A stretch of DNA of 53,629 bases, from assembly GCF_001456025.1 (NCBI RefSeq), contig NZ_LMTZ01000131.1, forward strand, positions 1-53,629, read 5' to 3'. Positions 25,280 through 33,554 of this stretch are shown here, piece by piece. Made by a program: the position numbers and the translations under genes. The DNA comes from Mastigocoleus testarum BC008 (GTDB taxonomy: Bacteria > Cyanobacteriota > Cyanobacteriia > Cyanobacteriales > Nostocaceae). The notes below the pieces were generated by a model. It saw nothing but the letters and a program-made list of their open reading frames with translations. It was not told the DNA's origin and did no database searches. Position 1 is the first letter of the stretch, and each line of letters begins with the position of its first letter.

Positions 25280-26257
25280 TTAAGACTTGTGGGAATTTAA
25301 AAAAGTTTCTACTTCTTCTGCAGTTGGTTGAGATGCGATCGCACCTGCTTTGGTGGTAGTTAAAGCACCAACAGCGCTGGCGTAGGTAACAATATTTTTT
25401 GCAGTTTCTCCATTACCTAAGCTTTTAATCCCTTGTTTTGCTAACTGATGAATAAAACCAGCTAAAAAGCTATCTCCTGCACCGGTTGTATCAACCACAG
25501 GTATGCTAAACGCAGGCATTTTCCCTTCGTTCTCACTCAGACAATAGGCACAACCGTTTTCTCCATCAGTTACTAGTACTCCTTCAACCCCGTCAACTCT
25601 ATAGGTAATTGCACCGGGATCGGTAGTATTAAATAGCCATTCAGCCTCTTCTTTAGAAAGCTTGAGAAAATCAACTTGTTTTAAGATTTGTCGAATTATT
25701 TCTGGTGCCAGATCGGGATTTTTCCAGAATACAGGACGCCAATTAACATCAACAATAACTTTCACATCGTATTGTGCTGCTAATTCTAAGGCACGATGAA
25801 CAGCCTGACCGCTTTCAGGATAAGCTAACTCCAAAGTACCCAAAACCAAAAAATCTGCCGCCTCAAATAGAGAAATGGGCATTTCCGAACTCTTGAGGTG
25901 GGTGTCAGCAAATTCAGCTGTGTCATACTCACCAAAGCCAGCAAAATGGCGATCGCCTGCTGTGGAACGTACAACATAAACTTGTCTAGTGGGAGCGCTG
26001 GGATGATATTTAACCCCAGTTGTGTCTACACCCACTTCCCTTAATAACTGGACCAATTCATTACCTGCTTGGTCTTTTCCCACAGCACCAACAAATCCTG
26101 CTGAAGTCCCCAACTTAACTAAAGCACAAGCAACGTTAGCCGGAGCTCCACCAGGATAAGGGGTCCAAGATTCTACTTCTTCAAGTTTTCGTCCCAATTG
26201 ATCTGCAAGACAATCGAACAAAACTTCACCTAAACATAAAACATGGGAATTGCTCAT
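25280..26257 (-). CDS. PfkB-family carbohydrate kinase, probably fructokinase
   Basis: A 325-residue ribokinase/PfkB kinase. The N-terminal signature is present (CLGEVLFDCLAD, then PYPGGAPANVACALVKLG). The C-terminal catalytic signature DTTGAGDSFLAGFIHQL supplies the base Asp and the anion hole. Fructokinases of plants and cyanobacteria have this same N-terminal pattern (GE..FD, PGGAPANVA), so fructose to fructose-6-phosphate is the likely reaction; other ketoses or nucleosides cannot be ruled out. The protein is cytosolic. The HEAT-repeat gene follows on the same strand. The ATG at 26257 gives the standard start. Confidence 0.88.
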   Translation of the reverse strand: MSNSHVLCLGEVLFDCLADQLGRKLEEVESWTPYPGGAPANVACALVKLGTSAGFVGAVGKDQAGNELVQLLREVGVDTTGVKYHPSAPTRQVYVVRSTAGDRHFAGFGEYDTAEFADTHLKSSEMPISLFEAADFLVLGTLELAYPESGQAVHRALELAAQYDVKVIVDVNWRPVFWKNPDLAPEIIRQILKQVDFLKLSKEEAEWLFNTTDPGAITYRVDGVEGVLVTDGENGCAYCLSENEGKMPAFSIPVVDTTGAGDSFLAGFIHQLAKQGIKSLGNGETAKNIVTYASAVGALTTTKAGAIASQPTAEEVETFLNSHKS

Positions 26258-26617
26258 TTCGTCTGATGATTTTTGTTTTTGGGTATAAATTTACTGTATG
26301 AAATCTACACTAATTTAACTGCTTATTTTGGCTATAGTCCATACAGTTCATACAATTAAATAGCATAATTTCCTACGTTCGCGAACTCTTTTTGCTTTAT
26401 GTAATAAGATTTAGTAAGTTTGCTTTGAACATTTTCGATTTACGATTGAATAACAAAAAACACTTGTCCTTTATAAACAGTATTACCGCTAACGAACTAA
26501 ACAAATAAATTATTATTATCGTATTACTGCTAACACTTGAAACCTCCACCACCAAAAGAATCTTTTAGAATGAATAAGAGCATTTGAGTAAATATACCAA
26601 CGGAGGAACAGATACTC
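26258..26617. other. Divergent promoter region between the sugar kinase and the LuxR-type gene
   Basis: A 360-base AT-rich gap between divergently transcribed genes, so both promoters should be here. I see no clear repeat or hairpin. GGAGG at 26602-26606 is the ribosome-binding site of the LuxR-type gene. Confidence 0.5.
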
Positions 26618-26914
26618 ATGGCTGGTGGCGAGTCTCAGGCCCCTGTTAGTCTGTCAGACCGAGAACTGCAAATCATCGAATTAGTGGCTGCTGGCTTAAC
26701 TAACCAAGAAATTGCAGGTAAACTCGAAATAAGTAAACGTACAGTAGATAACCACATCAGCAATATTTTAACCAAGACAGGTACCGATAACCGAGTCGCA
26801 CTCGTCCGTTGGGCTCTGCAATGGGGTAAAGTATGTCTGAATGATGTGAATTGCTGTTCTCTTCCCAAGCAATCCAGCGAACAACAACAGCTGGGAATTA
26901 AATCTAAATCCTAG
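26618..26914 (+). CDS. Small LuxR-type transcription factor, PedR-like
   Basis: A 98-residue protein that is almost only a LuxR/GerE helix-turn-helix: LSDRELQIIELVAAGLTNQEI, then EISKRTVDNHISNILTKTGT and ALVRWALQWGKVCL. No receiver domain is present. Short stand-alone LuxR proteins of this kind in cyanobacteria include PedR, a regulator that responds to photosynthetic electron flow through thioredoxin. The C-terminal CLNDVNCC cluster offers Cys residues that could be redox-active, which supports a PedR-like identity, but orthology was not tested. GGAGG precedes the ATG by 11 bases. A hairpin with a T run at 27082-27126 could end the transcript. Confidence 0.8.
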   Translation: MAGGESQAPVSLSDRELQIIELVAAGLTNQEIAGKLEISKRTVDNHISNILTKTGTDNRVALVRWALQWGKVCLNDVNCCSLPKQSSEQQQLGIKSKS

Positions 26915-27081
26915 ATTTTTATTTTTGCTAAATCCTAGACCTTAATTTTTGGGGTGTTTTTGCGTTATTCATAGCGCATCTACTAGTAAATGGCTCAGTT
27001 TATTTAACTCTGATTTTTCCGCGAATTGCCAGTCAAATACCTGTGCCATTTTCAGTAGTTGCCGATAGTTCTTCTCCTCAC

Positions 27082-27126
27082 GCCTCATTAAAAGTGAGAA
27101 ACTTTCACTTGAGGCAATCGTTTTTT
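27082..27126 (+). terminator. Probable intrinsic terminator after the PedR-like gene
   Basis: GCCTCA (27082-27087) pairs with TGAGGC (ending 27115), and the inner AAGTGA pairs with TCACTT, giving an interrupted stem. Five bases later comes a run of six T (27121-27126). It lies about 170 bases after the stop codon. Confidence 0.6.
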
Positions 27127-27187
27127 GCCTCACACAGTGTTTATTTTTTTTGATTGAGTCCTGTACTGCGTAAGCCCAGGAGAGTAC

Positions 27188-27222
27188 AGAGACGTAATAT
27201 ATTACGTCATATATTACGTCTC
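27188..27222. repeat. Palindromic ACGTAATATATTACGT-type repeat
   Basis: AGAGACGTAATATATTACGTC is followed by a second TATATTACGTCTCT arm, so the segment can form either a short hairpin or a longer cruciform. Similar TAGAGACGTAATATATTACGTCTCTA-like text is scattered between genes in filamentous cyanobacteria. Confidence 0.6.
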
Positions 27223-27231
27223 TACACGTTC

Positions 27232-27362
27232 AGAATTGATTCCCAGAATTCATTCCCAAAGCTTATTTTCAGGATTTATTTTCAAAATCTATTTCCAAAG
27301 TTCATTTTCAGGATTTATTCTCAGAATTTATTCCCAAAATTTATCTCCGAAGCTTATTTTCA
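27232..27362. repeat. Degenerate 13-bp tandem array, about ten units
   Basis: Units such as GAATTGATTCCCA, GAATTCATTCCCA, AAGCTTATTTTCA and GGATTTATTTTCA follow each other with a 13-bp period (one unit is 14). The 5' four bases vary while the T/C-rich core is kept. The array lies between the PedR-like gene and the DUF6391-like gene. The 13-bp period is not a multiple of three, so it is not a coding repeat. Confidence 0.75.
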
Positions 27363-27549
27363 GAAATTTGCTGAAATCTTCACATAAATTAACCACTAAA
27401 AATTAAATCTATTTTTTATTGCTACTTGAAAACCATCACAAAGAATTAACAAAAAGAATCAACAAAAATTAGCAATATTCCATTAACTTAAGCGCTACAT
27501 TGGAAAGTAATCTATATTGCTCCATTTGCAATTGGGCAGCAATTCGGCT

Positions 27550-28215
27550 ATGAATACCTCTGCTTTTACCGATGGTGATTTCTCTAGCTTTAATTTTCTC
27601 AATCTTGATTTTGTTACAACATCAAAATCCCAGGATGCCGATCTCGTCGAGCATCTCTCATTTATTCCAGGATTGAAAGAAATTGTCATGTTACGTCAAG
27701 TTCATGCTTTGGAACATGGAACTGTTTGGATTCTAAGTCAAGCAGATAAATTATATAATCCTGAATCCAGTTCAAATGAACTTAAAACAGAAGACAACGA
27801 ACTCTTGGGTGGTTTGTCTACAGAGCAAGGATTTTATCTTTATGGAGATGTGACAATCGGTAGTCTGAGGCGTGCTGCAAAACTTGCTTTACATAGATTA
27901 ACTAATGGAGAATCAAATTTAGCTGTCCATCCCCGTTGCAGTACAAATATTTCAGTAACAATGCTAGTAACTGCAGGATTTGCAGTAGGGATGCATTTTT
28001 TGTTACCAAGAGGACCGATTGAGCAACTTATTGGTTTGGGAATAGCAACAACAACAGCTTCAGAAATAGCTCCTGAGCTTGGCTTGTTAGCACAAAAATA
28101 TCTTACTACCGCGATTCCTTTTAACTTGGAAATTGAAAGCGTGATTCGCACTCGGGATAATTGTGGCAGAGCAGCTCATTTTGTGAAAGTATGTTGGCGC
28201 GATCAAATGGACTAA
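27550..28215 (+). CDS. DUF6391-like cyanobacterial protein
   Basis: A 221-residue protein. The most distinctive stretch is MLRQVHALEHGTVWILS, which I associate with cyanobacterial DUF6391-type proteins, followed by QGFYLYGDVTIGSLRRAAKLAL and LAVHPRCSTNISVTMLV. A hydrophobic segment (VTAGFAVGMHFLLP to GIATTTASEIA) may be one or two membrane helices. The HxxEH arrangement in VHALEHGT could bind a metal, but this is speculation. The ATG at 27550 is preferred to a TTG at 27517 that would add 11 residues. No operon partner; the next gene converges. Function is unknown. Confidence 0.65.
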   Translation: MNTSAFTDGDFSSFNFLNLDFVTTSKSQDADLVEHLSFIPGLKEIVMLRQVHALEHGTVWILSQADKLYNPESSSNELKTEDNELLGGLSTEQGFYLYGDVTIGSLRRAAKLALHRLTNGESNLAVHPRCSTNISVTMLVTAGFAVGMHFLLPRGPIEQLIGLGIATTTASEIAPELGLLAQKYLTTAIPFNLEIESVIRTRDNCGRAAHFVKVCWRDQMD

Positions 28216-28253
28216 AAAAAGAGTTAATTTCGATATTTATACATAATTTTTTC

Positions 28254-29144
28254 CTAATCTCCGGTAATCCACTCCAAAATACACCGAGCTGTAGTTTCTG
28301 GTTGTTCTAAGTGGGGTACATGACCGCTATCTTCAATCCAGACAAGTTGATTATTTTTGATACTAGTTTGAAACTTTTTCGCGTCAGCAGTCCCCAAAAT
28401 TTGATCGGAATCACCCCACAATATTAGTGTGGGCTGTTCGATTTTTGATAATTCTTTTCGGAAAGAACTATAACCACCACTTTTAGTAAAGGAAATTAAA
28501 GCTTGACTCCAGTTTGGCATTCCTAGGTGTAATGCAGCACATGCTTGCGCATCGGCAGAAGCAAAACTTTTGTTTTTATAAGCCGCACGACTGATATTTT
28601 GGCGTACTTTTGGGTTTCGTAAAAACTCCGTGGCTAAGTAACCTAAAGGTGGAAACATGAGTTTACTTAATGGCGAACCACCTGCAATACCTGCACTATC
28701 TATTAATACTAGTTTTTTCACTACTTCAGGATAGGTGAGAGTAAAATCTATTGCTGCTGCACCTCCCATTGAAGCGCCAACTAAAATTACAGGTTGGTTA
28801 ATTAAGGTTTTCCAAAAATGATAAAGGTGAACTTTAATAGTTTTGGGACTAAATTTTATATTTGGGATTCTACTTGTAAAACCAAAACCTAATATATCTA
28901 CAGCCCAAGTTTCATATTCTAGGGATAATTTTGGTAATAAACGTCTAAATTCAAATATAGAACTATCAAATCCGTGAATTAGCAGAATGGGTATTCCACC
29001 GCTACCTTGGCAAATATAGGATGTAAGAATGGATTCCTCACTTAAAGGTGTGGGTACGCGGATTTGTTTAATATTCTGGGCTAAAGCAATTGAAGTTGAT
29101 TCTGTCAATTGCTCGGTATTTGGGGGAAGAAAACTAGGAAACAT
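28254..29144 (-). CDS. Alpha/beta-fold hydrolase
   Basis: A 296-residue alpha/beta hydrolase. The oxyanion region is ILLIHGFDSSIFEFRRLLP, the nucleophile elbow is LVGASMGGAAAIDF (Ser in GASMGG), the acid lies in LILWGDSDQIL and the catalytic His in DSGHVPHLEQPE, so the triad is complete. This is the general esterase/lipase-like class; related proteins in cyanobacteria are predicted lipases or thioesterases, and the substrate cannot be told. The ATG at 29144 is chosen; a TTG at 29186 adds 14 residues. Neither has a clear ribosome-binding site. It converges with the DUF6391-like gene, 38 bases away. Confidence 0.85.
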   Translation of the reverse strand: MFPSFLPPNTEQLTESTSIALAQNIKQIRVPTPLSEESILTSYICQGSGGIPILLIHGFDSSIFEFRRLLPKLSLEYETWAVDILGFGFTSRIPNIKFSPKTIKVHLYHFWKTLINQPVILVGASMGGAAAIDFTLTYPEVVKKLVLIDSAGIAGGSPLSKLMFPPLGYLATEFLRNPKVRQNISRAAYKNKSFASADAQACAALHLGMPNWSQALISFTKSGGYSSFRKELSKIEQPTLILWGDSDQILGTADAKKFQTSIKNNQLVWIEDSGHVPHLEQPETTARCILEWITGD

Positions 29145-29998
29145 AAGATCAAGTTTAGCGTTAATTAACCCCAGAGCAGAAACCAAATAATAGAGAAAAA
29201 AATGGACGTTGCATCATTGCGGGATGATATGAAATTTTTTCTAAATATCGTATAGAAGGTATGAAATTTACCTCTAAACCTCCTCGTTAACTTTTCGTTA
29301 CATACTTATGCAACGCTAATATATCAGATATCCCAATCTTATATAATTCATAAAAATAAAAATTACAATTGTTTAAAGCCGAGTTTTTAAACAACATTTT
29401 TTATGAATTTGAATCACTTAATACCAATCCTAAAATTATTAATTTATCTATCAAAAATAGTTAAAGTAATGTATTAATAGAGCATATTATTTCATTGTAA
29501 ATGTTTTTATACTGAGATATTTCAGGGTATTACTGCTTAGGGACTTACAAAAATAAAATGTCCAAAAGTTATTGGTTTTACGTTCGTGGCGATAGCCACG
29601 CGTCCAAGAAATGTATTTGGGAACTTAAGGACATGACATTTTATTTTTTGGAGATATACCTTACTGATATCTTGCACCTCTCCGTATAAATCCGTTAAGT
29701 GTCAAAATATATGTAGTAAAGCTACCTAATTTTTATTAGTCTTCATTGATAAATTAAGATTTTTAGCTTTTTACTGAGTAATACAATGACATCAATTTTT
29801 ATTGGTGCAATATGTAAGCTTAACAATTCGTGTTTTGTTGCTAATAGTAATTAGAAAATGCATATTCACGTAAACTATTAAATATTCTCCAGATAATTAT
29901 TATAAAGAGTTTTTATTCAGGGTAACCATATAGTTGAGCAAAAGCGATGCATTAGCTCTGTAATTTGCCTGAAATATCTAAAAGTATAAAAAACTATA
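29145..29998. other. Long intergenic region with a foldback repeat and MITE copy 2
   Basis: About 850 bases between divergent genes. It contains a foldback at about 29548-29650, in which a CAAAAATAAAATGTCC-like arm is imperfectly inverted at the other end and a perfect stem CGTGGC-GATA-GCCACG lies in between (29586-29601). The 156-bp MITE follows at 29663-29818. No coding frame was found. Confidence 0.6.
29663..29818. mobile_element. 156-bp MITE, copy 2, intergenic
   Basis: The same element as at 13990-14145, in the opposite orientation. It starts ACTGATATCTTGCACC and ends GGTGCAATATGTAAG, and is flanked by CTT on both sides (29660-29662 and 29819-29821). Shared internal blocks include CCGTATAAA, TAAAGCTAC and CATCAATTTTT near the matching end. 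The copies have the same length but differ at many positions, so they are not recent duplicates. Confidence 0.85.
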
Positions 29999-31828
29999 AT
30001 GAAATTAACAAAAATAATTCAACGATTTTTTATCTTTATTAGCGCTCTATTCCTAACTCTGAATGTTTCAGTTAACCATATTAACGCTCAAGCAATACCA
30101 TTTTTTTGGGAATTTATTAACGTTGATATTGTAATTGAAAATAATGGTGATATGTTAGTTACCGAAACTCAAAAATATACATTTACAAGCAATCACAAAA
30201 ATCAACGCTATCGCTATATACCTTTAGATAAAGTTAAAGAAATAACTAATGTCTCTGTTTCCAAAAATAATGAAATTATTTCATCGGACACAGGTATTGA
30301 AAATAATCAATTTTGGATACGCTGGGAATATCCACTGAATCCACCCGAAAGTCATACTTTTGTTATCAAATATCGAGTAGTTGGAGGATTACAAGAATCA
30401 GGAGATAATCTTCAAGTTTACTGGAAAGCGATTTTTCCGGAAAGAAGTTCTCTAATTAAAAAAAGTCGAGTCACCGTAACCTTTCCCAAAGATTTAGCAG
30501 GAAAAATCTTAGAATATCAAAGTTTTGGTGTATCAAGCGAAATCAAAAAAATAGATAATAAAACCATTGAATTCACAGCAAAAAAAGAATTACCACCCCA
30601 AACAGAATTAGAAGTTCAAATTACTTTTCCCAAGGGTATCTTAAATGTATCTAATGTTTATTCAGAGAGTTCATCTCCTCTAAATAGTACTCCTATAACT
30701 TCATCTAAAAAGAAGGCAGATTGGGGTGCTGTAATGATAATGTATATTCCTGCTATTTTAATAGGTAATTTTTTGCGTAAAAGACTTGATAGTACACCTC
30801 GAAGTTCTAATAAATTACCATCACTTAATGACTACGAAATTGCTTATCTTGCAGGAAAAAAAAAGCGAGTAATTGATTTAGCAATTATCAAATTGATGCA
30901 TTCAGGAAGGGTTACTTTCGATTCCATTAGAGGAAATTTTTTTAAATCTGATATACAGAGTGAAAACAATCAAGCCTCCTATTTTACTCAAAAATTGTAC
31001 TCAAAAATTCACAATAGATCCCGTCATAATTTAGACATTAATATTAAACAACTTAGAAGCAGTTTACAGGAAAAAGAATTAGTTTTAACCCAACAGGAGT
31101 CAACGAAGCTTCGATTAATTGGTGCTGCTCCTATCATATTAGTTGCGACTGCAATGTTATTTAAAATGATTTTAATTGGTAATATGCCGCCAGTTTTTAT
31201 CATATTACTAAACTTACTAATAATTCACTCTTACTTTCACAAATCTGGATTAAATTCAATTGAAGATGAAGTCAATGTATTTGTGCTAATTAAGTTATTC
31301 ATTGACTCGTTTATACAGGTTTTATCGTATGTACTTTTATCTTATATAATCTTATTTTTTATTTTATTCATCTTCTCATTGTCTGTTTTATTCACATTTT
31401 CATGGAATATTATCGTATACTCAAGCTTTTTAAGTCTTACTATATTATTGATGCTATACCCAATATTATTACTAATACCAATAATTGGCTCTTTTCAATC
31501 TTCACTCCATCGAAGTAAGTATGGAAATTATGTACTGAAAAAACTGCAAAAACAAAATCCCCACACCGTAAATTCATCTAATATTTCCTTAAGCTTTGCC
31601 TTATTTGGTTTAAGGATTATTCCTACTGGAATGATTTATACAGCACTCACCTGGAGTCCTCCTTCTTACACAAGTAGTAGTGGTGGTGGCGGTGGCAGTA
31701 GCGTTGGCGGCGGTGGTGGCGGTGGCGGCTGCGGTGGCGTTGGTGGTGGTGGTAGCTGCGGTGGCATTGGTGGTGGTGGCGGTGGTGGCTGCGGTGGCGT
31801 TGGCGGTGGTGGTGGTGGTGGTGGTTAA
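29999..31828 (+). CDS. DUF2207 / TIGR04222-like membrane protein with a Gly/Cys-rich tail
   Basis: A 609-residue membrane protein. A signal peptide (about 1-31, ending in NAQA) leads to an extracytoplasmic DUF2207 domain (~40-220), with YRYIPLDKVKEITNVSV and FVIKYRVVGGL. A membrane helix at ~245-262 precedes a cytoplasmic segment LNDYEIAYLAGKKKRVIDLA, which resembles the TIGR04222 domain. Several strongly hydrophobic helices follow (~375-510). The chain ends in ~55 residues that are nearly all Gly, with four Cys spaced through them (for example GGCGGVGGGG). Tails of this kind are linked to TIGR04222 proteins. The function of the family is unknown; the tail could be processed or crosslinked, but that is a guess. 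The gene stands alone. Confidence 0.75.
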   Translation: MKLTKIIQRFFIFISALFLTLNVSVNHINAQAIPFFWEFINVDIVIENNGDMLVTETQKYTFTSNHKNQRYRYIPLDKVKEITNVSVSKNNEIISSDTGIENNQFWIRWEYPLNPPESHTFVIKYRVVGGLQESGDNLQVYWKAIFPERSSLIKKSRVTVTFPKDLAGKILEYQSFGVSSEIKKIDNKTIEFTAKKELPPQTELEVQITFPKGILNVSNVYSESSSPLNSTPITSSKKKADWGAVMIMYIPAILIGNFLRKRLDSTPRSSNKLPSLNDYEIAYLAGKKKRVIDLAIIKLMHSGRVTFDSIRGNFFKSDIQSENNQASYFTQKLYSKIHNRSRHNLDINIKQLRSSLQEKELVLTQQESTKLRLIGAAPIILVATAMLFKMILIGNMPPVFIILLNLLIIHSYFHKSGLNSIEDEVNVFVLIKLFIDSFIQVLSYVLLSYIILFFILFIFSLSVLFTFSWNIIVYSSFLSLTILLMLYPILLLIPIIGSFQSSLHRSKYGNYVLKKLQKQNPHTVNSSNISLSFALFGLRIIPTGMIYTALTWSPPSYTSSSGGGGGSSVGGGGGGGGCGGVGGGGSCGGIGGGGGGGCGGVGGGGGGGG

Positions 31829-31908
31829 AACCTCACAAAAATCACTGGAACCAGCCCTTTCAATGGGAATAAAAGAAGTGTATCCTATGAACGATAATTC
31901 AAGAATCC

Positions 31909-33327
31909 CTAACGACCATTAAACCACCAAGAATTTTCAACTGACTTGGTTTTAACAAACAGTGTTTTTTTGCGTAGGAAGCGTTGTATCGCCGTGAATC
32001 CAGTGCGGGAACTACCCATACCCGAAAATCTAAAAGGGTTTTGTTCTCCTTCTTGAATAATGATATTTAAAGCTGCATCATTGATACTAACAGCACTAAG
32101 GTTTAATTTTTCGGCAACTTCTATGGCTTCAGCTTCTGTTGCTGCAAATACCGCTCCGCTGAGTCCATAAAGAGAATCATTGGCTAAATTGATCGCTTCC
32201 GTAACTTGTGAAAAAGACATTACCGGTATTATTGGACCAAAAGTTTCTTCTGTCATGATTTTCATGGAATGATTCACCCCAGTAATAACTGTCGGATGAC
32301 ACCACCAACCTCCACCTAATTCTTCAACTTCACCCCCGCAATGGATGACTGCACCCTTATCAATCGCATCTTGTAAATGCTCCTCAATGATTACAGCTTG
32401 TTTTTCCGCAACGATTGGTCCAATATCTCCATCAGAAAGTTCGGGGTGAGAAAATTTCAAACGATATGCTTTAGCTACCAATTGATGGTAAAACTTATCA
32501 TAAATCGGTTCGGCAACATAAATTCTTTCCAAACAATGACAAGACTGTCCGCTATTGAAAACTGAACCCCATAAAACTGCTGAGGTTGTTAAGTCCAGAT
32601 CTGCAGACTCCAAAATAATTGCCGGATTTTTCCCACCCAATTCTAAACAAGCAGGAATAAATTGTTTGTTCGCAGATGTTGCGACTTCTAAACCCGTGCT
32701 TGCATTTCCTGTAAAGCATATAAAATCAACACATTCAATTAAAACAGTTCCGGTGTCTCTACCTCCCTCAACAAAATTTAGGACATCCCGCAATATCGGT
32801 ATGGTGTTGAGTGCAGCTAACAGAGGTGACATGAACCGGGGTGTGATTTCACTCGGTTTAACAATTACCGCACAACCTGCAAGTAGTGCTGGAATTGTAT
32901 CAATGGTAGATAGCATCAACGGACAACTATAAGGAGAAATTACCCCTACCAATTGATAAGGTACCCCTGTCTGTTCCAATTGAATGAAGCGAATATTTGT
33001 TTCTTGCCGAGGAGAACGCAAGGTTTTATATGCAAATTTACACCAGTAATCGATACTCGCCAGAAAAGAATTTATTTCTAATTGGGAAACTACCCAGCTT
33101 CCAGTATCAGCAACTAGAGCTTCGCTTAACTTATCTTTAGTCGAGATTATAGCTTGTTTCCATTCTTGTAAAGCTGCAATTCTGATCTCCAAACCTATTT
33201 CCTGCCAATTTTTCTGGGCTCTACGCAAACGATTGCACTTTTGTACTAAAAGTCTTTCTGGCGGAGGTATAATTACGTAATCAAACTTACCATTACGGGG
33301 ATTGCGAACTTCAATAGGTCTGGACAT
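31909..33327 (-). CDS. NAD(P)-dependent aldehyde dehydrogenase
   Basis: A 472-residue aldehyde dehydrogenase that oxidises an aldehyde to the acid. The general base Glu is in CLELGGKNPAI and the catalytic Cys in FNSGQSCHC. The cofactor region GVISPYSCPLM...PALLAGCAVIVKPSE is standard, as is the C-terminal TEETFGPIIPVM. The N-terminus MSRPIEVRNPRNGKFDYVI is typical of a bacterial group annotated as succinate-semialdehyde- or betaine-type dehydrogenases, but substrate specificity cannot be read. There is no signal peptide. It converges with the DUF2207 gene, 80 bases away, and is not part of an operon. Confidence 0.9.
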   Translation of the reverse strand: MSRPIEVRNPRNGKFDYVIIPPPERLLVQKCNRLRRAQKNWQEIGLEIRIAALQEWKQAIISTKDKLSEALVADTGSWVVSQLEINSFLASIDYWCKFAYKTLRSPRQETNIRFIQLEQTGVPYQLVGVISPYSCPLMLSTIDTIPALLAGCAVIVKPSEITPRFMSPLLAALNTIPILRDVLNFVEGGRDTGTVLIECVDFICFTGNASTGLEVATSANKQFIPACLELGGKNPAIILESADLDLTTSAVLWGSVFNSGQSCHCLERIYVAEPIYDKFYHQLVAKAYRLKFSHPELSDGDIGPIVAEKQAVIIEEHLQDAIDKGAVIHCGGEVEELGGGWWCHPTVITGVNHSMKIMTEETFGPIIPVMSFSQVTEAINLANDSLYGLSGAVFAATEAEAIEVAEKLNLSAVSINDAALNIIIQEGEQNPFRFSGMGSSRTGFTAIQRFLRKKTLFVKTKSVENSWWFNGR

Positions 33328-33554
33328 AATTTAGTTAATCAACCTCCAGTTTTACTCTTGCGATTGGTAGTTTCGGCATAAATATTGATAAAAACAAAAT
33401 TTTTTGGTTGATAGAATTTTTATATTACTGTCTACTCATGTTGTGTGAAAATATCTCCTACGTATAATGTGAAGTCAATTCAGTATTCTGGAATAGGCAT
33501 TTTCCCACCTGCTGCTAACCTAGAAACATCAAATCATAAGATCTGGAATGCAGG

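Noticed and set aside
31680..31922. Ala/Val-rich protein in a second frame across the Gly tail
   Set aside because: It is the shifted frame of the GGT/GGC tract of the DUF2207 gene.
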